In this document: positions 1 to 5,181 of the stretch, one piece after another | Numbering within the stretch: the first letter of the stretch is position 1 | Layout of the letters: each line of letters opens with the position of its first letter | NCBI GenBank assembly: GCA_020860865.1 | Contig: JAJBTL010000299.1 | Location: forward strand, 1 to 5,181 | Length of the DNA stretch: 5,181 bases | From: Planctomycetota bacterium | Lineage (GTDB): Bacteria; Planctomycetota; SZUA-567 | Direction: 5' to 3' | Notes under the pieces: generated by a model | Seen by the model: only the letters and a program-made list of their open reading frames with translations | Database searches by the model: none | What the model was told of the DNA's origin: nothing | Translations under genes and position numbers: made by a program

Positions 1-805
1 CGTTGTCGTGGTGCCAGGTGGCGCCGCCGCAAAACTGGAGCGGCAGGCCGGGCCGAAGCGATTCACGGATAATCGCCGCCACCTCGGTGGAATGGACCGG
101 CAGGAGGATGATTTCCGGGCGCTCGCGGGCGATGTTCGTGAAGATATCGGAAAAATCGTACATCCGGTCCTCGTCCGCCACCCAGGCGTAATGCTCCTCC
201 GCGACAATGGCGCCGCCGTCGGCGATGAAGCGATCCCGGAAGGCGTCGAACACCGACTTGGCATAGCCGAAACGGTCGTTCAGGATTGCCGCCGCCCGGC
301 TGTAGTCCAGGCGTTCCCGAACGTAGCGCGCCAATGCCACGCCCTGAAAGCGGTCGTCAAAGAGGACGCGGAAACACCAATCGCCGTTGTAGCCGATGAG
401 CGGGCTGGTAACGCTCGGGGAAATAAGGACAACCTGTTTTTCCCGCACCACCGGCACCATTGCCAGCATGAGCGTGGTGGACATGGGTCCGATGATGGCG
501 TGGACGCCTTCTTCTTCAATAAGGCTGGTCACCGCCGCCACCGCTCCGGCCGTGGTGGATTCGGGGTCCCGAAAGACAAGTTCAATGCGGTAGCCGTGCC
601 TCTCGGCGTCCTTGTTGAAATCGTCCATCCGGAGCGTGATTCCGGCGATGAACTTTCTCCCGGATTCGGCCAGTTCACCCGTTGTCGACAACGCGACGCC
701 TATCCGGGCCACCGGAACGTCCGAAGCCGCCGCCGGCGTTCCGAAAGGGGACAACGACATGAACAGCACAACGGCGCACGCGACCGCTTTCATCCTCGTC
801 AGCAT
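1..805 (-). CDS. ABC-type branched-chain amino acid (Leu/Ile/Val family) periplasmic substrate-binding protein, 3' end outside window
   Basis: The 268 visible residues read open from ATG at 805 to the window edge. Residues 1-27 form a signal peptide: basic start (MLTRMK), hydrophobic core, and a likely cleavage after Ala-Ala-Ala 25-27. There is no lipobox at that site, so a soluble periplasmic protein is expected. The mature part starts like a type I periplasmic binding fold (RIGVALSTTGELAESG, about 34-49), followed by IIGPMST near 104-110 and VLISPSVTSP near 126-135. These are the places where LivK-like proteins carry their ligand-pocket glycine and serine/threonine residues. In the family such proteins deliver amino acids, amides or similar small ligands to an ABC permease; the ligand here cannot be told. 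AGGAG (817-821) lies 11 nt before this ATG; a second in-frame ATG at 793 has poorer spacing. The gene lies beyond the ribosomal terminator, so it is probably a separate unit. Permease genes, if any, lie outside the window. Confidence 0.88.
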   Translation of the reverse strand, partial: MLTRMKAVACAVVLFMSLSPFGTPAAASDVPVARIGVALSTTGELAESGRKFIAGITLRMDDFNKDAERHGYRIELVFRDPESTTAGAVAAVTSLIEEEGVHAIIGPMSTTLMLAMVPVVREKQVVLISPSVTSPLIGYNGDWCFRVLFDDRFQGVALARYVRERLDYSRAAAILNDRFGYAKSVFDAFRDRFIADGGAIVAEEHYAWVADEDRMYDFSDIFTNIARERPEIILLPVHSTEVAAIIRESLRPGLPLQFCGGATWHHDN

Positions 806-912
806 GGACTTATAGACTCCTCAAGATATATTTCATTAAGTGGATGGGAAACGCCCATTGACTATACACATGACTGCCGATCAGGTGCTATTAGAGGCGC
901 CATGGTTTGTCT

Positions 913-940
913 AGTATAAATAGTTTTAGTGAAAAAACAA
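913..940 (-). promoter_or_regulatory. Candidate sigma70-type promoter for the binding-protein gene
   Basis: On the minus strand, TATACT (913-918) fits a -10 box at five of six positions. It is preceded after 16 nt by TTGTTT (935-940), a weak -35 box. It lies in the most AT-rich stretch of the window, between the rplQ terminator and the binding-protein start, which is where a promoter is expected. A second -10-like TATAGT (861-866) lies nearer the gene but has no clear -35 partner. Consensus matching only. Confidence 0.4.
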
Positions 941-994
941 TAATTATCGGATTAAAAAGAGAGCGGACCGACGCTGTTTAGCGGTTTACCTGGC

Positions 995-1033
995 AAAAAA
1001 AAAGACGCAACCTTGAACAGGCTGCGTCTTTTT
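995..1033 (-). terminator. Intrinsic terminator of the rplQ end of the ribosomal operon (probably bidirectional)
   Basis: The arms 999-1009 and 1023-1033 pair perfectly (AAAAAGACGCA with TGCGTCTTTTT). An inner CC/GG pair follows across one mismatch, leaving a 7-nt loop. Read on the minus strand the hairpin ends in nine consecutive T (complement of 995-1003), the classic Rho-independent form. It begins about 50 nt after the stop of the acidic rplQ tail at 1084. On the plus strand the stem is also followed by T-rich sequence (TTTTTGGGATTTTTTT), so it may stop transcription from both sides. Confidence 0.93.
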
Positions 1034-1083
1034 GGGATTTTTTTACTGGTACATAGCAGTGGACCATTAACCGAAGGGCAGAG

Positions 1084-1260
1084 TTATTCCGACTTTTCTT
1101 CAGGCTTGACCGTCATGTCGATTCCGAATTCGTCGACGCCTTCCTCGGTCGGGACGACTTCTTCCTCGCTGGCGTTGACTTCGGCGCCGACATCGACTTC
1201 GGCCTCTTCCGCTTCGGCATCGACCTTTTCCATCTCTTCAGCCACCGCTTCGGCGGCGAG
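1084..1260 (-). other. Out-of-frame acidic C-terminal extension of ribosomal protein L17
   Basis: The frame one base off the rplQ frame reads 58 residues from LAAEAVAEEMEKVD to VKPEEKSE, then TAA at 1084-1086. It holds 22 Glu/Asp against 3 Lys, with mostly G or C at third codon positions apart from the GAA codons, as in coding sequence. No start codon with a ribosome binding site introduces it, so it is not a separate gene. It joins rplQ exactly at the CTCTCTC tract (1258-1264). Adding one CT there, or skipping one base, would give an L17 of about 203-204 residues ending just before the terminator. Low-complexity charged C-terminal extensions of L17 occur in various bacteria. Whether the tail is translated in the living cell cannot be told from the sequence. 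Confidence 0.72.
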
Positions 1261-1696
1261 AGAGGCCGGGCTTGGTGTCTTTCACCACAGCGGCGCGGGG
1301 CTTGTCGCCCTTGGTCTTCGGGGCGGGGACGCCGCCTTCGACCAGTTCGAACAGCACCTGACGGGCGCCGTCGCCGACGCGGGTCTTCGACAGGTGAAGG
1401 ATACGGGTATAGCCGCCCTGGCGGTCCTTGTAGCGGACGCCGAGATCTTCAAAAAGCGACCGGACCAGCGCCTGGTCGTGGAGGAGACGGATGGCGCGGC
1501 GGCGGGCGGCCAGATCATCCGGGCCCTTTTTCGCCAGGGTGATGAGCTTTTCGGCAAACGGCCGCGCTTCCTTGGCCTTGGCCGGAGTCGTGATGATGCG
1601 CCCGTGCGTGAACAAAGCCGCCACCATGTTCCGATACATCGCCTTGCGGTGGCTGGAGGTCCGGCTGAGTTTGCGACCGCGATTCATGTGTCTCAT
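1238..1696 (-). CDS. rplQ: Large ribosomal subunit protein bL17 (frame disrupted just after the conserved domain)
   Basis: L17 binds 23S rRNA near the exit of the peptide tunnel in the 50S subunit. The 152-residue frame opens with MRHMNRGRKLSR and continues through SSHRKAMYRNM (14-24), ITTPAKAKEAR (35-45), AEKLITLAKK (48-57) and GGYTRIL (94-100) to VLFELVEGG (114-122), which is the whole usual L17 fold. Residues 123-146 are a Lys/Pro/Ala-rich linker. The last residues, RRRSGG, come from reading out of frame: a 2-bp loss (or 1-bp gain) in the CTCTCTC tract at 1258-1264 shifts translation into an early TGA at 1238 and cuts off an acidic tail that follows in another frame. The core is intact, so the product is probably functional. 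The ATG at 1696 suits the family's MRH start. Its ribosome binding site is weak (GGGA, 9 nt upstream). It is separated from rpoA by a 344-nt spacer. Confidence 0.93.
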   Translation of the reverse strand: MRHMNRGRKLSRTSSHRKAMYRNMVAALFTHGRIITTPAKAKEARPFAEKLITLAKKGPDDLAARRRAIRLLHDQALVRSLFEDLGVRYKDRQGGYTRILHLSKTRVGDGARQVLFELVEGGVPAPKTKGDKPRAAVVKDTKPGLSRRRSGG

Positions 1697-2040
1697 TGTT
1701 TACAATCCCATCAAGAAGGCCCGACAGTCAGGCGGCCTGGCACTCCGCCGCCGTAACTGCTCCGTTAACGCTTCGCCCACCACGCGAAAACCGGCGTCAA
1801 CCATACCCATGGGCCGCTTCCGGCGATTGTTCAGACCACAAAAACAGTGTGGAAAGAAAACGTTCCGGAGCTCCCACGAAAAAATGAATCAATCAGTGAG
1901 GATGTTACTGGCATTGCAAACCGCGAACTGTAACGACGCCGTCCACGCTGTGTAACACTATCAATCATGCTCGCCGCCAGGCACGTCCCGCTCACCGATA
2001 CCCTGTATTGTAGCACTTGGCGCTGCGTCGGGACGCAGGC
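1697..2040 (-). other. Long rpoA-rplQ intergenic spacer
   Basis: These 344 nt hold no gene I can support. A 61-codon GTG-started frame (1831-2016, minus) has no ribosome binding site and resembles nothing I know. Visible structures are: a 6-bp hairpin just after the rpoA stop (CTGCGT/ACGCAG around CCCG, 2023-2038); a small inverted repeat CCACA/TGTGG (1836-1852); and a GC hairpin GGCGGC/GCCGCC (1731-1752) about 35 nt before the rplQ start. None is followed by a T-run, so none is a clear terminator. An extended -10-like sequence lies at 2007-2015. Confidence 0.6.
2007..2015 (-). promoter_or_regulatory. Possible extended -10 promoter element ahead of rplQ
   Basis: On the minus strand TGCTACAAT combines the TGn extension with a -10 hexamer matching TATAAT at five of six positions. 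There is no good -35 box, which extended -10 promoters do not strictly need. It lies about 25 nt after the rpoA stop, at the head of the unusually long spacer, so it could give rplQ its own transcript. A chance match in a spacer of this length is possible. Confidence 0.25.
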
Positions 2041-3051
2041 CTACGCGTCACTCATGCCGAACGAAAGACCCTGTTCGATAAGCTTCTGCTTGATTTCTTT
2101 GAGACTGGTCTTGCCGAAATTCCTGACCTGGAGCATGTCCGCTTCCTGCCTGGTAACGAGGTCGCGGATGGTTTTGATGCCTTCGGCGGCAAGGCAGTTG
2201 GCGGCACGGACCGACGGCTCGAGAACCGAAACCGGCTGGTTGAGTTTTTCAGCCAGGGCCGAGTTGTCGGACGATTCGCCGCGCTCGCCATCCTGCTTGA
2301 CTTCGACTTCGGTACCGGCGACAGCGGTCGTTTCGGTGCCGAGTTCGTAGTATTTGACAAACGGGTTCAGGTGTTTCCGGAGAATGGTGGCGGCTTCTAT
2401 GAGCGCCTGTTCCGGCCTGATGGTGCCGTCTGTCCAGATTTCGATGATGAGCCGGTCGTAGTCGGTCACCTTGGAGACGCGCGTTTCCACAACCCGCCAG
2501 CGGGAACGGCGCACCGGCGAGAATGACGCGTCCAGGGGAATGACGCCGATGGTGTCCTGGGACTTCCAGGTGAAGTCTTCGGACCGGACATAGCCCCTGC
2601 CCTTGCGGAACTCGACTTCGGCCTTGAAGGTGGTGTTGGCGCCTTCGACCGTGGCGATATGGAGGTCCTTGTTGACAATTTCGACGCCCATGGGGGCGGT
2701 GAAATCACCGGCGGTGACCGGGCCGGCACCGGTTTTCTCGATGCGGAGCGTTTCCGGCGAGTCGCCTTCGTAGGCGACCAGCATTTCCTTGACGTTCAGG
2801 GCGATATCGATAACATCTTCGACAATTCCCGGAATGGCGGCGAACTCATGGAGCGCACCGTCAAGCTTCAGGGAGACCGGGGCGACGCCTTCGAGCGAAC
2901 TGAGGAGAACTCTCCGAAGGGAGTTGCCGATGGTGACGCCAAAGCCGCGTTCGAACGGTTCGATGGTGAATTTACCATACGTATCCGTCGAACTTTCGGT
3001 GTCCATCACCACCCGCGTCGGAAGTTCAAAGCTCTTCCAGCGAATGCGCAT
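2041..3051 (-). CDS. rpoA: DNA-directed RNA polymerase subunit alpha
   Basis: Alpha dimerises to seed RNA polymerase assembly, and its C-terminal domain contacts UP-element DNA and activators. The 336 residues have the full architecture. The N-terminal domain (about 1-235) carries ERGFGVTIGNSLRRVLLSSL (34-53), the dimer and assembly segment, and HEFAAIPGIVEDV (68-80). An acidic linker follows (about 236-266), then the C-terminal domain (267-336) with SVRAANCL (280-287) and NFGKTSLKEIK (311-321). DNA-contact residues equivalent to E. coli R265, N268, G296 and S299 are present (R282, N285, G313, S316), but the K298 position is Thr315. The ATG at 3051 follows a strong AAGGAGG (3060-3066) at 8-nt spacing. 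The start MRIRWKSFELP resembles planctomycete-type alpha subunits from memory. There is no rpsD before it, and long spacers lie on both sides. Confidence 0.98.
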   Translation of the reverse strand: MRIRWKSFELPTRVVMDTESSTDTYGKFTIEPFERGFGVTIGNSLRRVLLSSLEGVAPVSLKLDGALHEFAAIPGIVEDVIDIALNVKEMLVAYEGDSPETLRIEKTGAGPVTAGDFTAPMGVEIVNKDLHIATVEGANTTFKAEVEFRKGRGYVRSEDFTWKSQDTIGVIPLDASFSPVRRSRWRVVETRVSKVTDYDRLIIEIWTDGTIRPEQALIEAATILRKHLNPFVKYYELGTETTAVAGTEVEVKQDGERGESSDNSALAEKLNQPVSVLEPSVRAANCLAAEGIKTIRDLVTRQEADMLQVRNFGKTSLKEIKQKLIEQGLSFGMSDA

Positions 3052-3241
3052 ATATATTTCCTCCTTTTCCCGACGTTCGGCTTCGTGATCAACTGGACGG
3101 TCGCTCGTTGGAGTATGGATTCACACCCACAATCCCACACCTCGCCGTCACCGGATCATCATCGCGACACACGCCGGAAAGGAAACGGATTTTACAAAAA
3201 AACTTCGTACTAGTGGCAGTCCAGTTTACGGTTCCAATATC

Positions 3242-3305
3242 ACTGGTTGCCATTCCGCTCACCACTGCTCTTACCAGTCAGGACAAGTAAAAACATCGTA
3301 CTTGT
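3242..3305 (-). repeat. Two adjacent inverted repeats in the rpsK-rpoA spacer
   Basis: The first, nearer rpsK, has perfect 7-bp arms ACAAGTA/TACTTGT (3283-3289 and 3299-3305) around a 9-nt loop, only 11 nt after the rpsK stop. The second has 6-bp arms ACTGGT/ACCAGT (3242-3247 and 3273-3278) around a 25-nt loop. Neither ends in a T-run on the minus strand, so simple termination is unlikely. RNA processing, attenuation, regulatory protein binding and chance all remain possible. The rest of the 265-nt spacer (3052-3316) holds no gene I can support. Confidence 0.4.
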
Positions 3306-3316
3306 GCGGAAAGTAA

Positions 3317-3700
3317 TTAGACGCGCCGACGCTTGCGCGGACGGCAGCCGTTGTGGGGAAGCGGTGTCACATCTTCGATGGCCTTAATGGCGACGCCGGC
3401 GGCCTGGAGACCACGGATGGCGCTTTCACGGCCACCGCCCGGTCCCTTGACCAGCACTTCCATCTCGCGCATGCCTATCTTCATCGCCTTTTCCGCAGCG
3501 GATTCGGCGGTCTTTTGGGCGGCGAACGGCGTCGATTTCCGGCTGTTCTGGAATCCGGAAGTCCCGGCCGAGGCCCAGACAAGGGTATTACCATAAATGT
3601 CGGTGATGGTGATGATGGTGTTGTTGAACGTCGCCTTGACGTGGACAACACCCTTCGCCACCGACTTCTTGACTTTCTTTTTGTGATACCGTTTCGCCAT
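3317..3700 (-). CDS. rpsK: Small ribosomal subunit protein uS11
   Basis: S11 sits on the platform of the 30S subunit, contacting 16S rRNA and helping shape the mRNA exit region. The 127 residues match the family along their length: basic start MAKRYHKKKVKK, then ATFNNTIITITD (23-34), GNTLVWASAG (37-46), SRKSTPFAAQ (53-62), VKGPGGGRESAIR (84-96) and DVTPLPHNGCRP (110-121), with a basic KRRRV end. Asn117-Gly118 is the conserved site that forms isoaspartate in E. coli S11. An open frame runs further upstream to 3784, but the ATG at 3700 is chosen because AGGAG (3708-3712) lies 7 nt before it and because S11 proteins start with MAK. It lies 210 nt after rpsM. In many bacteria rpsD follows, but not here. 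Confidence 0.98.
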   Translation of the reverse strand: MAKRYHKKKVKKSVAKGVVHVKATFNNTIITITDIYGNTLVWASAGTSGFQNSRKSTPFAAQKTAESAAEKAMKIGMREMEVLVKGPGGGRESAIRGLQAAGVAIKAIEDVTPLPHNGCRPRKRRRV

Positions 3701-3910
3701 TATTACTCTCCTAGCGCGTTTCCGGAAATTATTGCTTCCCTGTTGCGTTTTCGGGCCCGAGAGAAATAAGCCAAAACGCGCCATGGAAGGGTGTACTATT
3801 TGTGAAAACGCTGTAAAGGCCTTACACCGCCTGTCCCTCCAGGGGATACTCGAACGGTTCCTGCGGCCATTCCCTCATAAGGTTCCGGTTGGTTATCCGG
3901 CGCCTCGTGA
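3701..3910 (-). other. rpsM-rpsK intergenic spacer
   Basis: The 210 nt between rpsM and rpsK hold no gene I can support. They contain a near-palindrome TGTAAAGGCCTTACA (3812-3826, perfect if one A is removed) and a 10-bp palindrome TCGGGCCCGA (3751-3760). Such short palindromes are poor hairpins, and I assign no function. An in-frame upstream extension of rpsK and an 18-codon ATG frame also cross this stretch; neither has a convincing ribosome binding site. Confidence 0.5.
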
Positions 3911-4294
3911 TTAACGCATTGCCTTCACGGACTTCTTGACCGCGACCGTCTTCTTCTTGCCCTTGCGGGTACGGGCGTTGGTCCGGGTCCGCTGGCCACG
4001 AACCGGCAGGCCACGACCGTGGCGAATTCCCCAGTAGCAACCGATCTTTTTCAGGCGTTGCAGGTTCTGCGCCACCTGACGGCGAAGCTGGCCTTCGACC
4101 ACATAGGATTTATCAAGAAGAGAAGCGATTTGACCGATCTCTTCTTCGGTAAGGTTTTTCGCGCGCGTCTTCGGATCGATGCCGAGTTCGGCGACAATCT
4201 TCTTGGCGGTGGTGTTGCCAACGCCATAGAGATAGGTCAGAGCGATTTCAACCAATTTTTCGTTCGGAATGTCAACACCAAGAATTCTCGGCAC
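3911..4294 (-). CDS. rpsM: Small ribosomal subunit protein uS13
   Basis: S13 lies in the head of the 30S subunit, forms bridges to the 50S subunit, and reaches the P-site tRNA with its basic tail. The 127 residues show the family start PRILGVDIPNEK (2-13), the helical segment LTYLYGVGNTTAKKI (19-33), LRRQVAQNLQRLKKIG (70-85) and the hallmark RHGRGLPVRGQRTRTNARTR (91-110), then a Lys-rich tail. The start is GTG (4292-4294). It is chosen because CAGGAGG (4301-4307) lies 6 nt upstream and because the residues fit the family's usual N-terminus. It follows rpmJ by 57 nt. In E. coli this position is where S4 represses the alpha operon through a leader pseudoknot; I could not identify such a structure in this short leader. 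Confidence 0.98.
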   Translation of the reverse strand: MPRILGVDIPNEKLVEIALTYLYGVGNTTAKKIVAELGIDPKTRAKNLTEEEIGQIASLLDKSYVVEGQLRRQVAQNLQRLKKIGCYWGIRHGRGLPVRGQRTRTNARTRKGKKKTVAVKKSVKAMR

Positions 4295-4300
4295 CGTGCG

Positions 4301-4307
4301 CCTCCTG
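4301..4307 (-). promoter_or_regulatory. Ribosome binding site deciding the GTG start of rpsM
   Basis: On the minus strand CAGGAGG is a near-complete Shine-Dalgarno match ending 6 nt before the GTG at 4294. It fixes GTG, rather than any later ATG, as the start codon. A strong site may offset the weaker start codon. Confidence 0.85.
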
Positions 4308-4351
4308 CTTCAAGCGAATACAAGCCTTGCGGCGAAAAAAATACGATAGTA

Positions 4352-4468
4352 TCAGCCCTGGCGCATCTTATGCCGGGGGTTGACTTTGCAAATAATGCGC
4401 AAAACGCCTTTGCGACGGATCATCTTACAGTGTTCGCAGCGCTTGCGGATGGACGGGGTGACTTTCAT
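4352..4468 (-). CDS. rpmJ: Large ribosomal subunit protein bL36 (zinc-binding form)
   Basis: L36 is the smallest 50S protein and folds around one zinc ion against 23S rRNA. The frame runs ATG at 4466-4468 to TGA at 4352-4354 and encodes 38 residues, the standard length. It reads MKVTPSIRKRCEHCKMIRRK at the N-terminus and ends NPRHKMRQG. The zinc ligands Cys11, Cys14, Cys27 and His33 are all present, so this is the C+ form. AGGAG (4476-4480) lies 7 nt before the ATG. It lies between infA and rpsM, its usual neighbours in this cluster. Confidence 0.97.
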   Translation of the reverse strand: MKVTPSIRKRCEHCKMIRRKGVLRIICKVNPRHKMRQG

Positions 4469-4500
4469 TGTTCCACTCCTCGGTCTTGGTACTCGTTTTA

Positions 4501-4530
4501 CGTATAGTGCTCGAATGTTGGCATTGTTAA
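4501..4530 (-). promoter_or_regulatory. Possible internal promoter between infA and rpmJ
   Basis: On the minus strand TTAACA (4525-4530) matches the -35 box at five of six positions and TATACG (4501-4506) the -10 box at four of six, with an 18-nt gap. It lies 30-60 nt before rpmJ, inside a 154-nt spacer that is otherwise empty of genes. An internal start here could drive rpmJ-rpsM-rpsK-rpoA apart from map-infA. The call rests on consensus similarity alone. Confidence 0.3.
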
Positions 4531-4622
4531 AAAATTGGCCGGCACCCGACTCCCGTACCGGTGAACAACTCTTACTTTACCACCAATTCGCCCAGCTGGT
4601 ACAGCCGGACTGGTTCCCGATC

Positions 4623-4838
4623 CTAGCCGCGGTAGGTAATCCGGCCGCGTTTCAGATCATACGGCGACAGCTCCACCGTTACCTTGTCTCCGGGCAGAAT
4701 GCGGATGAAATTTTGCCGCATCTTGCCGCTGATATGCGCAAGGACGACATGGCCGCTGTCGAGCTCGACGCGGAACTGGGCATTCGGTAACGCCTCGCGA
4801 ACCGTCGCCTGGACGCTAATCGACTCTTCTTTTGCCAT
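4623..4838 (-). CDS. infA: Translation initiation factor IF-1
   Basis: IF-1 occupies the A site of the 30S subunit during initiation and helps IF-2 and IF-3. The 71 residues form a single OB-fold S1-type domain of normal family length: MAKEESISVQATVREALPNA, then FRVELDSGHVVLAHISGKMR (22-41), IRILPGDKVTVELSPYDL (45-62) and RGRITYR near the end. Nearly all recognised IF-1 motifs are intact. The ATG at 4838 lies 6 nt after the map stop codon, so the two genes are almost certainly co-transcribed. The nearest Shine-Dalgarno-like GGAG lies inside the end of map, about 12 nt away, which suggests coupling to map translation. Confidence 0.98.
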   Translation of the reverse strand: MAKEESISVQATVREALPNAQFRVELDSGHVVLAHISGKMRQNFIRILPGDKVTVELSPYDLKRGRITYRG

Positions 4839-4844
4839 GTTCGT

Positions 4845-5181
4845 TTACAACTCCGTTAAAATAATCGGACCATCCGGGCCAACAGCCACGGAATGTTCAA
4901 AGTGCGCCGATATGGTCCGGTCCTTGGTATAAACTGTCCAACCGGCCTTCTGGGCGACCAGCACTTCCGAGCGGCCGACATTCACCATCGGTTCAATGGC
5001 GAGGACCATCCCGGTTTGGAGCGTGAGATCGGGAAAATACCCGTCGAGCCGCTCCCGGGGACCACAGACATAGTTCGGAATCTGCGGCGCTTCGTGCATA
5101 TCCGATCCGATGCCGTGTCCGACCAGATGCTTCACGACGGAAAACCCGTTCGACTCGACTTCCTTATGAACCGCCGCCGAG
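4845..5181 (-). CDS. map: Methionine aminopeptidase type I, C-terminal part (5' end outside window)
   Basis: The enzyme removes the initiator methionine from new proteins with a two-metal site of the pita-bread fold. About 112 residues are visible, starting before the GTG at 5135, which is an internal Val codon and not the true start. GHGIGSDMHEAP supplies the metal-binding His (E. coli His171 equivalent) and the substrate-binding His (His178). AIEPMVN supplies the glutamate equivalent to Glu204, and SAHFEHS the one equivalent to Glu235. WTVYTKDR is also typical. The ligand set in this half is complete; the two aspartates lie outside the window. The TAA at 4845-4847 ends the gene 6 nt before infA, the common adk-map-infA order of the spc operon end. 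Confidence 0.96.
   Translation of the reverse strand, partial: SAAVHKEVESNGFSVVKHLVGHGIGSDMHEAPQIPNYVCGPRERLDGYFPDLTLQTGMVLAIEPMVNVGRSEVLVAQKAGWTVYTKDRTISAHFEHSVAVGPDGPIILTEL

Noticed and set aside
8..919. 303-codon plus-strand open frame
   Set aside because: It is antisense to the periplasmic binding protein, whose signal peptide and family motifs are clear on the minus strand. Its translation is Arg/His/Gly-rich with no recognisable domain; GC-rich coding sequence commonly leaves such antisense frames.
1698..1705. GTTTACAA shared by the upstream edges of rplQ (1698-1705) and infA (4843-4850)
   Set aside because: A single shared 8-mer in AT-rich leader sequence is likely chance, and it is not repeated before the other genes.
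1013..1756. 247-codon plus-strand open frame rich in Ser and Thr
   Set aside because: It is the antisense of rplQ and its acidic tail and starts inside the terminator hairpin. The serine run is only the complement of Glu/Ala codons.
1831..2016. 61-codon minus-strand frame between rpoA and rplQ
   Set aside because: GTG start without a ribosome binding site, no recognisable motif, and composition like the surrounding spacer.
3187..3215. -10-like TAAAAT on the minus strand in the rpsK-rpoA spacer
   Set aside because: No -35 match at suitable spacing and it lies next to a T-run, so the resemblance is weak.
3701..3784. 28-residue N-terminal extension of S11
   Set aside because: The internal ATG at 3700 has a well-placed AGGAG and the family-typical MAK start. 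The extension is low in similarity and lies in spacer sequence.
3849..3910. 18-codon ATG frame after rpsM (MREWPQEPFEYPLEGQAV) as a leader peptide
   Set aside because: No Shine-Dalgarno at a good distance and no regulatory codon run; short frames like this are expected by chance.
4019..4507. 162-codon plus-strand open frame
   Set aside because: It lies antisense across rpsM and rpmJ, both certain genes on the other strand, and shows no family resemblance.
1..5181. CRISPR arrays, tRNA or rRNA genes, insertion sequences, toxin-antitoxin or defence genes
   Set aside because: I looked for spaced direct repeats, tRNA-like cloverleaf ends, terminal inverted repeats and transposase motifs on both strands and found none.

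Overview
The window is a slice of a bacterial chromosome. Every supportable gene is on the minus strand, so in transcription order the genes read from right to left: map (3' part) - infA - rpmJ - rpsM - rpsK - rpoA - rplQ - intrinsic terminator - start of a periplasmic branched-chain-amino-acid-type binding protein. This is the distal end of the spc/alpha ribosomal protein cluster followed by an unrelated transport gene. The initiation factor, four ribosomal proteins and RNA polymerase alpha are co-oriented growth genes. Methionine aminopeptidase trims the N-termini of new proteins.

Organism: a Gram-negative-type bacterium with GC-rich genes and AT-richer spacers. The binding protein has a signal peptide without an obvious lipobox, which fits a periplasm. 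RpoA begins MRIRW and has a TYGKF...EPFERGFG segment that recalls planctomycete or other PVC-type alpha subunits. rpsD is missing between rpsK and rpoA. I lean towards Planctomycetes or a relative, with low confidence and from memory only.

Layout: 4845-5181 map fragment; 4623-4838 infA; 4352-4468 rpmJ, 38 codons; 3911-4294 rpsM with a GTG start; 3317-3700 rpsK; 2041-3051 rpoA; 1238-1696 rplQ; 995-1033 terminator; 1-805 binding protein, running off the left edge. Spacers after infA are long for a ribosomal operon (154, 57, 210, 265 and 344 nt). They hold several inverted repeats and a few weak promoter-like sequences.

The most notable observation is in rplQ. The conserved L17 domain is intact, but just after it a (CT)n tract puts a well-formed 58-residue acidic tail (1084-1260) out of frame. 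This is a 2-bp slippage, a sequencing error or, less likely, programmed frameshifting. I see no new defence, mobile or RNA system; the rest is conserved housekeeping sequence.
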